The position numbers and the translations under genes are program-made. The notes beneath the pieces are model-generated. The model was not told where the DNA came from. It saw only the letters and a list, made by a program, of their open reading frames with translations, and ran no database searches. Below, one piece after another: positions 40,152 to 49,514 of a DNA stretch of 64,000 nucleotides; the first letter of the stretch is position 1, and each line of letters starts with the position of its first letter. Source of the stretch: Neisseria weixii (GTDB lineage: Bacteria; Pseudomonadota; Gammaproteobacteria; Burkholderiales; Neisseriaceae); contig NZ_CP023429.1 in NCBI RefSeq assembly GCF_002327085.1, positions 1,364,001 through 1,428,000 of the forward strand, written 5' to 3'.

Positions 40152-40243
40152 GGGTTTCTTTTTCTTTCTCAATCAATTTTGGGTTTACAGCATTTCAGAC
40201 GGCCTCAAGCGTTAACTCAGGCCGTCTGAAAAACAAACCGCTA

Positions 40244-40567
40244 TTATAACCCCATTTGCGTCTTCATCCAGCGCAAATATGCCGATAAACCGCGCGATAC
40301 CGGCTGCATCAAAATCTGTGGGCAATCGTAGCTGTGGTTGGCCATAATCAGCTTTTCCACCGCTTTATAATGACAACGCGAAGATTTAATCACCACGCGG
40401 ATTTCCTCATCGCAACACACCTCGTCCTGCCACACATAATGGCTGCTGATGGCTTCATACTGCACGCAGGCAGCAATTTGGTTTTGCAGCAAAGCCATGC
40501 CTATTTTCTCGGCTTCTTCACGCGTGGCGGTTGTAGTGGTAATGATAACGGGTTTGAATGCGGGCAT
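40244..40567 (-). CDS. cutA: Divalent-cation tolerance protein CutA
   Basis: A 107 aa trimeric ferredoxin-like protein: VIITTTTATREEAEKIGMALL, QIAACVQYEAISSHYVWQ and EEIRVVIKSSRCHYKAVEKL, NHSYDCPQILMQPVSRG. Length and motifs match the family; its role in copper tolerance in E. coli is uncertain. It is followed after 12 bp by the HAD hydrolase gene region, with a DUS between. Confidence 0.93.
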   Translation of the reverse strand: MPAFKPVIITTTTATREEAEKIGMALLQNQIAACVQYEAISSHYVWQDEVCCDEEIRVVIKSSRCHYKAVEKLIMANHSYDCPQILMQPVSRGLSAYLRWMKTQMGL

Positions 40568-40579
40568 TTCAGACGGCCT

Positions 40580-41248
40580 TTATTTAAAATTCAACACCGG
40601 CCAGCCTTTTTCCTGCGCTTCGGCCAACAATTCGGCATCGGGATTTACCGCCACCGGCTCGTTCACATGACGCAGCAGCGGCAAGTCGTTTTTGGAATCA
40701 CTGTAGAAATACACTTTGTCGTAGCTGTCTAAGGTTTCGCCACGCGCGGCCAGCCATTCGTTCAGGCGGGTGATTTTGCCCTCTTTCAGGCTCGGTGTGC
40801 CGTAGTAATTGCCGGTGTAGCGGCCGTCCGAACCGATTTCGAGCTGGGTGCCGATGACGTTTTCAATACCGAATGCGTGACAAATCGGGGTAATGATGAA
40901 TTCGTTGGTTGATGAAATCACCAATAATTCGTCGCCGGCATTTTTGTGGCTGTCGACCAGCATACGCTGCATGGGTGTGATGTTCGGGGTAATGAATTCG
41001 GCCATAAATTCGCGATGCATCTCGGCCAATTGTTCCATGCTGTATTCTTTCAACGGGGCAAGGTGGAATTTCAGAAATTCATCGATATTCAGGCAACCGT
41101 TGCGGTAATCTTGGTAGAATTTTTCGTTTTGCGCTTCAGTGTATTCGACATCGACCAAGCCTTTTTTCATCAGGTATTGCGGCCACGTGTGGTCGGAATC
41201 GGTGTTGATTAAGGTGTTGTCGAGATCGAAGATGGCGAGGTTTTTCAT
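40580..41248 (-). CDS. HAD-IB family phosphatase
   Basis: A 222 aa HAD hydrolase: motif I DLDNTL (NLAIFDLDNTLINTDSDHTW), motif II LLVISST(N), motif III/IV DKVYFYSDSKNDLPLL. The family (SerB/CicA-like) dephosphorylates small metabolites; some members act on histidinol phosphate or phosphoserine, the substrate here is not determined. Its ATG overlaps the hda stop by four bases (ATGA), so the two are translationally coupled. Confidence 0.88.
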   Translation of the reverse strand: MKNLAIFDLDNTLINTDSDHTWPQYLMKKGLVDVEYTEAQNEKFYQDYRNGCLNIDEFLKFHLAPLKEYSMEQLAEMHREFMAEFITPNITPMQRMLVDSHKNAGDELLVISSTNEFIITPICHAFGIENVIGTQLEIGSDGRYTGNYYGTPSLKEGKITRLNEWLAARGETLDSYDKVYFYSDSKNDLPLLRHVNEPVAVNPDAELLAEAQEKGWPVLNFK

Positions 41249-41913
41249 TCTGTTTCCTGTTGTTTCAAAAGTTGGCGCAAAAGCGGTAAGGTAATACGTT
41301 TGCCCATCATGACGGCGTAGTGGTCAAGCGTGTCGAGCATTTGCACGAGGCTGTCCATATCCCGCCGCCAATGGTTTAAGAGATATTCAAAGATTTCGGT
41401 ATCGATGGTGACTTGTCTTGCAGCGGCCATGCTGGCTAGGGCATCAATTTTTTCTTGGTCGGTTAAAGGTTTGACTTCGTAAACCAAGCAATAGGCCATG
41501 CGGGTACGCAAATCTTCGCGGATAACCAATTGTTGCGGGGTGTATTCGGAGCCGAGCAGCAGAAAGCCTTTACCGCTGTTGCGAAAGCGGTTGAAAACGG
41601 CAAACAGCAGGGCTTGTTCTTCATTATTGAGACGATCGACTTTGTCGATAGCCAAATAATCGGCGTCAAAGGCTTTTTCGGTAAGCGGATGAATAGTGGC
41701 ATCGATATACACGGCATTTTTACCGGCTTCCAAGGCTTGGGCAATCCATGCTTGCAGCAAGTGGCTTTTGCCTGCCCCCTGCTCGCCCCAAACATAGATA
41801 AACTGGCCGTGTTTATGCCGCAAAACGTACACCAGCTCGGCATTTTCGGTACCGAGAAATTTATCGAAGCTGGGATAATCGTGCGCGGCAAAATCGAAAA
41901 TGAGTTGGTTCAC
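41245..41913 (-). CDS. hda: DnaA-homologous regulator Hda
   Basis: A 222 aa AAA+ protein: MNQLIFDFAAHDYPSFDKFL, P-loop GEQGAGKSHLL, Walker B DADYLAIDKVDRL and sensor region REDLRTRMAYCLVYEVKPLTD. It lacks the DnaA DNA-binding domain IV. Hda with the sliding clamp turns DnaA-ATP to DnaA-ADP after initiation; the clamp-binding motif QLIFDF is at residues 3-8, as in E. coli Hda. First of the hda-HAD pair. Confidence 0.9.
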   Translation of the reverse strand: MNQLIFDFAAHDYPSFDKFLGTENAELVYVLRHKHGQFIYVWGEQGAGKSHLLQAWIAQALEAGKNAVYIDATIHPLTEKAFDADYLAIDKVDRLNNEEQALLFAVFNRFRNSGKGFLLLGSEYTPQQLVIREDLRTRMAYCLVYEVKPLTDQEKIDALASMAAARQVTIDTEIFEYLLNHWRRDMDSLVQMLDTLDHYAVMMGKRITLPLLRQLLKQQETE

Positions 41914-42103
41914 GGAAATATTTCGGCCTGTATGGGAATCGGGTTTATTTTACGTTGTTTTGGCGGCTTGTATCAAGGTTTCAGACGGCCTGCAAACTTA
42001 AGCAAAATTTTCTTGTCCAAGCCTGCATTTGGTTTAAAATGCTCGCTGTCTTTGGCGGTTGCTTTGTGCGTGGCCGCCGTTTTTCTTGTTTGAAAGCTCT
42101 AGA

Positions 42104-42688
42104 ATGAAAATTTTTGAAACCGTTTACGATAAAACGCTGCAATGGTCGAAACACCGTTTTGCGCCGTTTTGGTTGAGTTTTGTCAGCTTTATCGAAGCCA
42201 TTTTCTTCCCTGTACCTCCGGATGTAATGTTGATTCCGATGTCGATGGCCGAACCGAAAAAAGCTTTGCGTTTCGCGGTATACACCACACTGGCCTCGGT
42301 TTTAGGCGGCATAATCGGTTATGCCATTGGCTATTTCGCCTTTGATTGGATATCCGGCTATATTCAAAGCTGGGGTTTCCAGACTCAATTCGATCAGGCA
42401 CAGCTTTGGTTTGAAACGTGGGGCGTGGTCGTGGTATTTTTGGCAGGTTTTTCACCGATTCCGTTTAAAGTGTTCACCATTTGCGCCGGCGTGATGAATA
42501 TGGCGTTTTTACCGTTTGTATTATCAGCAGCGGTTTCCCGCTTTGCCCGCTTTTTCTTGGTCGCCAGATTATCGGCTTGGGGCGGGGAAAAATATGCCGA
42601 TAAAATCCGCCATTATATCGAAATGCTGGGCTGGGCTACAGTAGCCTTGGCGGTAGTCGGCTATGCGGTATACAGCTTTACCCATTAA
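42104..42688 (+). CDS. DedA/YqaA-type SNARE-associated membrane protein
   Basis: A 194 aa inner-membrane protein from ATG 42104 (MKIFETVYDKTLQWSKH). It has the VTT/DedA re-entrant loop pattern: FVSFIEAIFFPVPPDVMLIPMS, GGIIGYAIGYFAFD, VVFLAGFSPIPFKVFTICAG and SRFARFFLVARLSAWGGE. The short YqaA subfamily is involved in envelope homeostasis and lipid flipping (inference). It faces away from hda. Confidence 0.85.
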   Translation: MKIFETVYDKTLQWSKHRFAPFWLSFVSFIEAIFFPVPPDVMLIPMSMAEPKKALRFAVYTTLASVLGGIIGYAIGYFAFDWISGYIQSWGFQTQFDQAQLWFETWGVVVVFLAGFSPIPFKVFTICAGVMNMAFLPFVLSAAVSRFARFFLVARLSAWGGEKYADKIRHYIEMLGWATVALAVVGYAVYSFTH

Positions 42689-42705
42689 TCAATCTATTAG
42701 GACAA

Positions 42706-43158
42706 GGCCGAGACCTTTGCCAAACTCCGCATCAAACTAACAGCCGAAACTACAAAGTACAGTTTCGACTGTTTTCATTGGTTTTAACCCGAAGCCTCTC
42801 TTTTGCCTTCTCGGATTGCCTAACAAACAGGCCGGGACCTTTGCAAAACCCTAGATTTGAATGCAGTTCAAAGCTGTAGCGGAACACTGGGGATGATTTC
42901 GCCGCAGATTGCTCCGCTTTTGCCTGCTTCGATGGCTTGGTGTTGTTTGACAGCGTTTTAGATGATGAAGGCATTAATAACGGCTGCTTGGGCATTCCCA
43001 GCTTTGAGGCCTCTTTCGGTAAGTTTGGGGGTTAATCAGCGTCATCAGTTGCACTTAAAGTGTCTTCTTACGCCAGCCGGTTGCGGAAACGGCAAAGTGT
43101 GCTGTGGTCGGGAATGACGGCTGTTTTGGTTTTTATTGATGGTTTATGAGGTTTTGCA
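42706..43158 (-). mobile_element. Remnant of an IS5-family element with nested MITE end
   Basis: Bounded by GAGACCTTTGCC at left and TTTTGCAAGGTCTC at right, with a second internal left end GGGACCTTTGCAAAACCCTAG at about 42835. Minus-strand fragments (about 42870-43110) read IPDHSTLCRFRNRLA, then ...KAGNAQAAVINAS and SSKTLSNNTKP in shifted frames, homologous to the 18.5 kb transposase but lacking both ends of the gene. It fills the gap between the DedA-type gene and the CoA-transferase gene. Confidence 0.7.
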
Positions 43159-43261
43159 AGGTCTCTACATTTATAACCTTTTGTAATCATGATCACAAAT
43201 AGAAAAACAGCTTGACAACATCAAGCTGCTTTTTTTATTTTAAATGAAGATCTACTTAATC

Positions 43262-44782
43262 TTATTTAATACGCATATCGCCGGTTTCAACAAAACGTTG
43301 GTGCCATGACAAGGCTTCCATTAACAGATGTGGGGTGTGCAAGCCACCTGCTTTTTCGGCACGGTCATAGTAGTCACGCAACATATCGCGGTATTCAGGG
43401 TGCGCACAGTTATTGATAATTAATTGGGCGCGTTGCCGTGGTGACTTGCCGCGCAAATCCGCCATACCTTGCTCGGTTACGATAAACATTACATCGTGTT
43501 CGGTGTGGTCGTGGTGCGAAACCATCGGTACGATACATGAAATGGCACCATCTTTGGCCACAGACGGCGATACAAAGAATGAGAAGAAAGCATTACGGGT
43601 AAAATCGCCCGAACCGCCGATACCGTTCATCATTTTTGTACCCATCACATGGGTAGAGTTTACGTTGCCGTAAATATCGGCTTCAATCATGGCGTTCATA
43701 CCAATCACACCTAAGCGGCGGATAACTTCTGGATTGTTGGTGTATTCCATCGGACGCAAAATTAATTTATCGCGCAGGAAATCAATATTGTCGTTAAAGC
43801 GTTGCAATGCATCCGGGCTGAACGACAAAGCAGTCGCTGATGCGTGTTGCATTTTTCCTGCCAAAATCAAGTCCAACATACCATCTTGCAATACTTCGGT
43901 ATAGCCGGTCAATTCCTCAAACGGGGCATCCAGCAAGCCTGCCATTACGGCATTGGCGACGTTGCCCACGCCTGATTGTAATGGCAACAGGTTTTTCGGC
44001 AAGCGCCCTGCTTTTACTTCATGGCTGAAGAAATTGATGATTTGGGCAGCGATGGCTTTTGAATTTTCATCAGGGTCGGCAAATTTACTGTTACGGTCAC
44101 CTGAATTGCTCAATACAATGGCAATGATTTTTTCTTCCGGGCATTCCAAATATGGTGAACCTACGCGGTCAAATGGGCCGGTAATGGCGATCGGTTTGCG
44201 GTGTGGCGGCACGCCGATATCGAATACTACGTCGTGCATGCCTTCTAATTTGGCATTTTGGGTAAAGTTTACTTCAATAATGACTTTTTCCGTCGCTTTC
44301 AAGGCTTCGTTGGCGTGACCGATACCCATCGCCGGAATCAGTTTGCCGTCTTTCGTAATGCCGGAAACTTCAATAATGGCCAAGTCAAAATCGCCATAGA
44401 AACCTTGGCGCATTTGTTGTTCAACGTGCGACAAGTGCATGTCTTGATAAGCAATATTACCGGCATTGATGCTGTTGCGCAGCGATGGATCCGATTGGAA
44501 CGGATTGCGGAAATGCACGGCATTGGCAGCAGCCAATACGCCGTCACACTCAGGCGCAGTCGAAGCACCTGTAATCATACCGATGCTAAATGGGCGGCCA
44601 GCAGCGTGTTCGGCTTTGGCTTTTTCAGCAATAGCAGTCGGCAGAAGCTTCGGATAGCCTGCTCCGGTAAAGCCCGTGATGGCAACATTCATACCGTTTT
44701 GTACAAATTCGGCTGCTTGTTCGGCAGACATAATCTTGTTGCGTAAGCCTTCGTGGTGGATGCGTTCTTCTGCATTAATCAT
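43262..44782 (-). CDS. Acetyl-CoA hydrolase/CoA-transferase (succinyl-CoA:acetate type)
   Basis: A 506 aa class I CoA-transferase from ATG 44782 (AGGAG upstream). Blocks are NVAITGFTGAGYPKLLPTAI, IGMITGASTAPECDGVLAAA, LQSGVGNVANAVMAGL, FEELTGYTEVLQDGMLDL (the TEVLQD Glu aligns with the catalytic Glu of AarC) and MFIVTEQGMADLRGKSPRQR. These enzymes move CoA between succinyl-CoA and acetate or hydrolyse acetyl-CoA. It stands alone; the partner pathway cannot be told from context. Confidence 0.9.
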   Translation of the reverse strand: MINAEERIHHEGLRNKIMSAEQAAEFVQNGMNVAITGFTGAGYPKLLPTAIAEKAKAEHAAGRPFSIGMITGASTAPECDGVLAAANAVHFRNPFQSDPSLRNSINAGNIAYQDMHLSHVEQQMRQGFYGDFDLAIIEVSGITKDGKLIPAMGIGHANEALKATEKVIIEVNFTQNAKLEGMHDVVFDIGVPPHRKPIAITGPFDRVGSPYLECPEEKIIAIVLSNSGDRNSKFADPDENSKAIAAQIINFFSHEVKAGRLPKNLLPLQSGVGNVANAVMAGLLDAPFEELTGYTEVLQDGMLDLILAGKMQHASATALSFSPDALQRFNDNIDFLRDKLILRPMEYTNNPEVIRRLGVIGMNAMIEADIYGNVNSTHVMGTKMMNGIGGSGDFTRNAFFSFFVSPSVAKDGAISCIVPMVSHHDHTEHDVMFIVTEQGMADLRGKSPRQRAQLIINNCAHPEYRDMLRDYYDRAEKAGGLHTPHLLMEALSWHQRFVETGDMRIK

Positions 44783-45148
44783 TTGCTTTCTCCTTTGATT
44801 TGGATCTTGAGTGTAGCCGCTGTTTTTTAAACTAAAAATTGACAATCTGTTTTTCAGACGGCCTTAAAAATAACATAACGCTACAAACTATATAACAAAG
44901 CTTTCAAAGTGTAAAGAATACTGTCCGAACCACTTAATGGAACGGTATTTTGGTGCTAACCTATGCGACAAGCATTCCCTAAATCCATTTAGACGGCGCT
45001 GATTTTTGCTAAATTTAATGGTGGCAATCACGAATCGGTTTTAAGACAGCCTATCATTTTTATACCATGAATGAGAAATGCTACTGGACGACTCTGCCGC
45101 TTGCGTGAATAATACGCCTTTATTGAAATAATGCGGTTTGATTGAATA
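44783..45148. other. Intergenic region without recognised gene
   Basis: 366 bp. One single DUS near 44853 (TTTTTCAGACGGCCTT). Otherwise AT-rich with no conserved frame, repeat or RNA that I can recognise. Confidence 0.6.
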
Positions 45149-45433
45149 ATGAATAATTCCAAAGGTTTGCTTATTCGCTGGCTGATTGTCTGCCTGATTC
45201 CGCTCTTTACTATGCTGGCTTTTGCCTTAATTCCGCCGCCGGATCACACACAATATCTAATTAACGGCATCATTTTGACTTGCGAAGCGACATTTTTATT
45301 TAAATTCGTGATTTTTGACGTGATTAAGCATCATTTAAAAGGCGAATTTGAGTTAAAACGCAAAACCATGCTGCTGTTTATTCCAATTGTGCTGCTGATT
45401 GTTTATTTGGTACATTATTTCGGTGGATTGTAA
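45149..45433 (+). CDS. Small three-TM membrane protein, unknown function
   Basis: A 94 aa protein, MNNSKGLLIRWLIVCLIPLF, with three hydrophobic segments: GLLIRWLIVCLIPLFTMLAFAL, YLINGIILTCEATFLFKFVIF and TMLLFIPIVLLIVYLVHYF; a basic loop (KHHLKGEFELKRK) lies between the last two. No family recognised. It is followed by a DUS-pair terminator and is convergent with grcA. Confidence 0.6.
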   Translation: MNNSKGLLIRWLIVCLIPLFTMLAFALIPPPDHTQYLINGIILTCEATFLFKFVIFDVIKHHLKGEFELKRKTMLLFIPIVLLIVYLVHYFGGL

Positions 45434-45439
45434 TGCAAA

Positions 45440-45472
45440 AGGCCGTCTGAAAAAGTTCAGACGGCCTTTGAT
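45440..45472. terminator. DUS-pair terminator between the membrane gene and grcA
   Basis: AAAGGCCGTCTGAA, short loop AAAG, TTCAGACGGCCTTTG; serves both convergent genes. Confidence 0.65.
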
Positions 45473-45487
45473 ACACCTTAAAGCAAA

Positions 45488-45877
45488 TTACAGGCTGTTG
45501 GTGAATGTGCGGGTAATCACGTCGCGTTGTTGCTCAGGCGTTAAAGAATTAAAACGCACGGCATAACCGGAAACGCGGATAGTCAATTGCGGATATTTAT
45601 CCGGATTGGCTACGGCATCTTCCAAGGTCTCGCGAGTCAAGACATTGACGTTCAAATGCTGGCCGCCTTCCACTTTAGGGCGCGCGCTCACATCCAGCGG
45701 AATTTCTTTGTAAGAAACTTCGCCCAAATCTGCCAAAGCCACCACGGCATCAGCTTGATAGCCGCTTCCTTCTTTTGCCACCAAACAACGGGCTTCGTTG
45801 GTACTGTCGTCCAGCAACCAGAATGAGTTCAACAATGCTTCGTTTTGCGCTTGTGTAATTTGGATACCTTTAATCAT
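45488..45877 (-). CDS. grcA: Autonomous glycyl radical cofactor GrcA (YfiD)
   Basis: A 129 aa protein from ATG 45877 (GAAGG upstream): [20 protein letters not shown], then [21 protein letters not shown] and the glycyl-radical loop [21 protein letters not shown]. GrcA replaces a damaged C-terminal part of pyruvate formate-lyase under low oxygen. ATG 45895 (MKEKVAM) is a possible upstream start but the family starts at MI.GIQIT. A perfect FNR box and -10 precede it. Confidence 0.95.
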   Translation of the reverse strand: MIKGIQITQAQNEALLNSFWLLDDSTNEARCLVAKEGSGYQADAVVALADLGEVSYKEIPLDVSARPKVEGGQHLNVNVLTRETLEDAVANPDKYPQLTIRVSGYAVRFNSLTPEQQRDVITRTFTNSL

Positions 45878-45926
45878 AGCTACCTTCTCTTTCATTAACG
45901 TAGAAAAAATCTTAATTAAGCCTTAT

Positions 45927-45965
45927 TTTATACTCCATACCCGAAAAGAAATTGATATAAATCAA
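45927..45965 (-). promoter_or_regulatory. FNR-activated promoter of grcA
   Basis: FNR box TTGATATAAATCAA (45952-45965), a perfect TTGAT-N4-ATCAA palindrome, with a -10 TATAAA at 45932-45927 about 29 bp away, consistent with a class II site centred near -41.5. The -35 is poor, as expected for activator-dependent promoters. Confidence 0.78.
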
Positions 45966-46090
45966 GTTACAAAACATTACAGCTTAACTATTTAAGCAAT
46001 TGTCTTTAATCGGTAAATTATCAAAAATCTGATTTGTGCAGCCGCATAATATTTTACTCCATCCCCATTGTTGATTTGCGAATACAATTT

Positions 46091-47257
46091 ATGAATAATG
46101 AAATAACCAAGCTGTCTGAAAAAAAAACCTGCTGGCTTTTTTGCAATGTCATCGACAATTTCGGCGACATCGGTGTATCTTGGCGTTTGGCGCAAGCGCT
46201 TTATCATGAGCTGGATTGGCAAGTGCATTTGTGGGTGGACGACGTAGCCGCCTTACAAGCAATTTGCCCTGATTTACCGGCTGTTCCCTGCACGTATCAA
46301 AACATCGCCGTACACCAATGGACGCTGCAATCGGCAAATGATACCCCCCTCCTGCCCCCACCCCACATCGTCATCGAAACCTTCGCCTGTGACCTGCCTG
46401 ACAACGTTTTACACATCATTCTGCAACACCGGCCGCTTTGGCTCAACTGGGAATATTTGAGCGCGGAAGACAGCAACGAACGCCTACATTTACTGCCGTC
46501 GGTGCAAGCCAACGGTTTGAAGAAATTTTTCTGGTTTATGGGCTTTAGTGACCGGAGCGGCGGCCTAATACGCGAAGCCGATTTTTGCAAACGCATCGAT
46601 TTCGAGACCGGCCTTTTCAGACAGCATTATGGCTTACCCAACAAAACTGCCGATGAATGGCTGTTGTTCGGCTATCACAACCCGGTTTGGGCAAAATGGC
46701 TAGAAATGTGGCAACAACACGACCAACCCATTACCCTGCTGTTGGCCGGTAATCAGATTATCGACAGCCTGAAAGCAGCGCAAGCCATTCCGCAAACCGC
46801 CTTACAACACGCCGGCGATACCTTTCAGACGGCCTGTGCGACACTGGTTAAAGTCCCTTTTGTACCGCAACAGGATTTCGACAAGCTGTTGCAACTTTCA
46901 GACGGCCTGATGATTCGCGGCGAAGACAGCTTCGTGCGCGCCCAATTAGCCGCCAAGCCGTTTTTCTGGCACATTTATCCGCAAAACGAAATGGTGCATC
47001 TAGATAAACTGCACGCGTTTTGGCAAAAAACCGCACCGTTTTATCCGCCCAATCTCATGGCCGCACACCAAGCCTTATCTGACGAACTCAACGGAGCGCA
47101 TGAGTTATCGGCCGAACAGCGCCTCTTCGCTTGGCAAACGCTGACGGCACACCGGGAGCAATGGCAGCAAAGTGTCGCAGATTGGCAGAAATTCCTGTTT
47201 TCCCAACCAACCGCGCTGGAAAAACTAGCCAAATTTGTTTCAAATACGCTAAAATAG
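46091..47257 (+). CDS. earP: EF-P arginine rhamnosyltransferase EarP
   Basis: EarP transfers rhamnose from dTDP-L-rhamnose to Arg32 of EF-P. The 388 aa protein starts at ATG 46091 (MNNEITKLSEKKTCWLFCNV) and has the N-terminal DNFGDIGVSWRLAQ with catalytic Asp residues, VIETFACDLP, WEYLSAEDS and the C-terminal RGEDSFVRAQLAAKPFFWHI with its Glu, the GT104-type active site. It lies 40 bp upstream of efp, whose residue 32 is Arg, confirming the pairing. Two DUS copies are embedded in its coding region (TTTCAGACGGCCTG at 46827; TCAGACGGCCTG at 46899). Confidence 0.95.
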   Translation: MNNEITKLSEKKTCWLFCNVIDNFGDIGVSWRLAQALYHELDWQVHLWVDDVAALQAICPDLPAVPCTYQNIAVHQWTLQSANDTPLLPPPHIVIETFACDLPDNVLHIILQHRPLWLNWEYLSAEDSNERLHLLPSVQANGLKKFFWFMGFSDRSGGLIREADFCKRIDFETGLFRQHYGLPNKTADEWLLFGYHNPVWAKWLEMWQQHDQPITLLLAGNQIIDSLKAAQAIPQTALQHAGDTFQTACATLVKVPFVPQQDFDKLLQLSDGLMIRGEDSFVRAQLAAKPFFWHIYPQNEMVHLDKLHAFWQKTAPFYPPNLMAAHQALSDELNGAHELSAEQRLFAWQTLTAHREQWQQSVADWQKFLFSQPTALEKLAKFVSNTLK

Positions 47258-47297
47258 CGCGTTTATTTTGTAACTAAAATCTGATTGGAAACACACA

Positions 47298-47858
47298 ATG
47301 AAAACAGCTCAAGAACTGCGCCCGGGTAACGTATTCATGGTCGGCAGCGACCCGATGGTGGTACAAAAAACCGAATACATCAAAGGCGGCCGCAGCTCAG
47401 CCAAAGTCAGCATGAAATTGAAAAACCTGCTGACCGGCGCTGCTTCCGAAACCATCGTTAAAGCCGACGACAAATTCGACGTCGTGGTATTGTCACGTAA
47501 AAACTGTACTTACAGCTACTTTGCCGACCCAATGTATGTCTTCATGGACGAAGAATTCAACCAATACGAAATCGAAGCTGAAAACATCGGCGACGCGTTG
47601 AAATTCATCGTGGACGGCATGGAAGACCAATGCGAAGTGACTTTCTACGAAGGCAACCCGATTTCTGTCGAATTGCCGACCATCATCGTGCGCGAAGTAG
47701 AATACACCGAGCCGGCGGTTAAAGGCGACACTTCAGGTAAAGTGATGAAAACTGCCCGCTTAGTTGGCGGCACCGAAATCCAAGTGATGGCTTACATCGA
47801 AACCGGCGACAAAGTCGAAATTGATACCCGCACCGGCGAATTCCGTAAACGTGCTTAA
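47298..47858 (+). CDS. efp: Translation elongation factor P (arginine type)
   Basis: EF-P relieves ribosome stalling at polyproline. The 186 aa protein reads [20 protein letters not shown] then [17 protein letters not shown]: residue 32 is Arg, the rhamnosylation site, rather than Lys. Domains II and III are OB folds (TAT-like [34 protein letters not shown]). It forms an operon with earP, 40 bp apart. Confidence 0.97.
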   Translation: MKTAQELRPGNVFMVGSDPMVVQKTEYIKGGRSSAKVSMKLKNLLTGAASETIVKADDKFDVVVLSRKNCTYSYFADPMYVFMDEEFNQYEIEAENIGDALKFIVDGMEDQCEVTFYEGNPISVELPTIIVREVEYTEPAVKGDTSGKVMKTARLVGGTEIQVMAYIETGDKVEIDTRTGEFRKRA

Positions 47859-47877
47859 TATCTGATTTGAAATAAAA

Positions 47878-47910
47878 AAGGCTGTCTGAAATTTCAGACG
47901 GCCTTTTTAT
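47878..47910 (+). terminator. DUS-pair terminator after efp
   Basis: AAAGGCTGTCTGAAATTTCAGACGGCCTTTTTA; the left copy has one changed base, giving a GT wobble in the stem. Confidence 0.65.
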
Positions 47911-47993
47911 TGTGTGCACTTTTATCAAACAAATATTTAACAATACCTAAAATATCAGGCGATTTAAAGTTTCAGACGGCCTATTTTTCTTCT

Positions 47994-48671
47994 TCAAACG
48001 CGCGACAATTCTTCACGCATTTGGCCAATCACCGCTTTATAATCTGGTTTACCAAAAATAGCCGAACCAGCCACAAAAGTATCTGCACCGGCAGCGGCAA
48101 TTTCGGCAATATTGTCCACTTTTACGCCGCCATCCACTTCCAGCGCAATGTGTCGGCCGCTCTGCGCCTCATATTCGTCCAACATGGCACGCACTTGGCG
48201 GATTTTCACTAAGGTTTGCTGAATAAAGCTTTGTCCGCCAAAACCCGGATTCACAGACATCAACAATACCATGTCCAAGCGATCCAAAACATTCTCCAGC
48301 ACACTTACGGAAGTGGCCGGATTCAGTACCAAGCCCGCTTGGCAGCTCAAATCGCAAATCAGGCTTAAACTGCGGTCAACGTGTTTACTCGCCTCAGGGT
48401 GAAAAGTAATTATACCGGCACCTGCTTTGGCAAAAGACTGAATCAAATCATCTACCGGCTCAACCATCAAATGCACATCAATCGGCACAGTGGCATAAGG
48501 TTTCAATGCCGAACAAATCATGGGGCCAAACGTGAGATTCGGCACGTAATGGTTATCCATCACGTCAAAATGAATCAAATCGGCACCGGCAGCAATCACA
48601 TTACTGACTTCTTCGCCCAATCGGGCGAAATCAGCAGAAAGAATGCTTGGGGAAATGCGATAGTGGCTCAT
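47994..48671 (-). CDS. rpe: Ribulose-phosphate 3-epimerase
   Basis: A 225 aa TIM barrel of the pentose phosphate pathway: [36 protein letters not shown] (metal His/Asp), [27 protein letters not shown] and [20 protein letters not shown]. Length matches the family. Single gene, convergent with efp. Confidence 0.96.
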   Translation of the reverse strand: MSHYRISPSILSADFARLGEEVSNVIAAGADLIHFDVMDNHYVPNLTFGPMICSALKPYATVPIDVHLMVEPVDDLIQSFAKAGAGIITFHPEASKHVDRSLSLICDLSCQAGLVLNPATSVSVLENVLDRLDMVLLMSVNPGFGGQSFIQQTLVKIRQVRAMLDEYEAQSGRHIALEVDGGVKVDNIAEIAAAGADTFVAGSAIFGKPDYKAVIGQMREELSRV

Positions 48672-48796
48672 AAATGCTCCAAAATTTAAAATTGATGAGT
48701 ATGGTTGATGATTTCCGTTTATTTTAACGAAAATCAGTATATTATGTATTTATTTAAAATATGAATAAATACATGCAACATTTCTAAAAAAAATAA

Positions 48797-49514
48797 GGGG
48801 CTGTACTAGATAACTAGGGAAATCTAATTTCAGGTTAGAATAATCCCTATGAGAAGAAGCCGTTTAAGTCAGTACAAGCAAAACAAACTGATTGAACTGT
48901 TTATTGCGGGTGTTACTGCCCGTACTGCAGCTCAATTAGCCGGTGTTAATAAAAACACGGCAGCCTATTGCTTTCATCGTTTGCGCGTACTGATTTTCCA
49001 TAACAGCCCGCATCCGGAAATGTCTGATGGCGGAGTAGAAGTTGATGAAACCTGTTTTGGCGGACAGCGCAAAGGCAAACGTAGTCGCGGTGCAGCCGGC
49101 AAAGTCGCTGTATTCGGGCTTCTGAAGCGCAACGGCAAGGTTTGCACCGTTGCCGTGCCCAATAACAAACTGCCGCTTTATTGCCGGTAATACGTGAGCA
49201 AGTAAAGCCTGACAGTATTGTTTACACTGATTGTTACAAAAGCTATGACGTACTTGATGTGAGTGAGTTTAGCCACTTTCGCATCAATCACAGTACACAC
49301 TTTGCTGATCGGCAAAATCACATCAACGGAATTGAGAACTTTTGGAATCAGGCAAAACGCCGCTTACGTAAGTTTAACGGCATTCCCAAAGAGTATTTTG
49401 AGCTGTATTTGAAGGAATGTGAATGGCGTTTTAACCACAGTGAGATAAAGTCTCTTGTTCTATTTTAAAACAATTAGTAAAGCAGAATTTATTCTAGTTG
49501 TCTAGTACAGCCCC
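48797..49514 (+). mobile_element. IS1016-like insertion sequence (IS1595 family)
   Basis: 718 bp with imperfect terminal inverted repeats GGGGCTGTACTAGATAACTAG and CTAGTTGTCTAGTACAGCCCC. Target duplication not evident. It carries one frameshifted transposase gene. Confidence 0.88.
48849..49468 (+). CDS. IS1016-like transposase, one frameshift
   Basis: MRRSRLSQYKQNKLIELFIA begins an ISXO2-type transposase: SDGGVEVDETCFGGQRKGK (first D), IVYTDCYKSYDVLDV (second D) and HINGIENFWNQAKRRLRKF with the N/E region. The frame breaks at AAA 49167-49169, where a fourth A gives NNKTAALLPVIREQ. The joined protein is 206 aa. Same one-base homopolymer loss as in the chromosomal genes. Confidence 0.85.
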
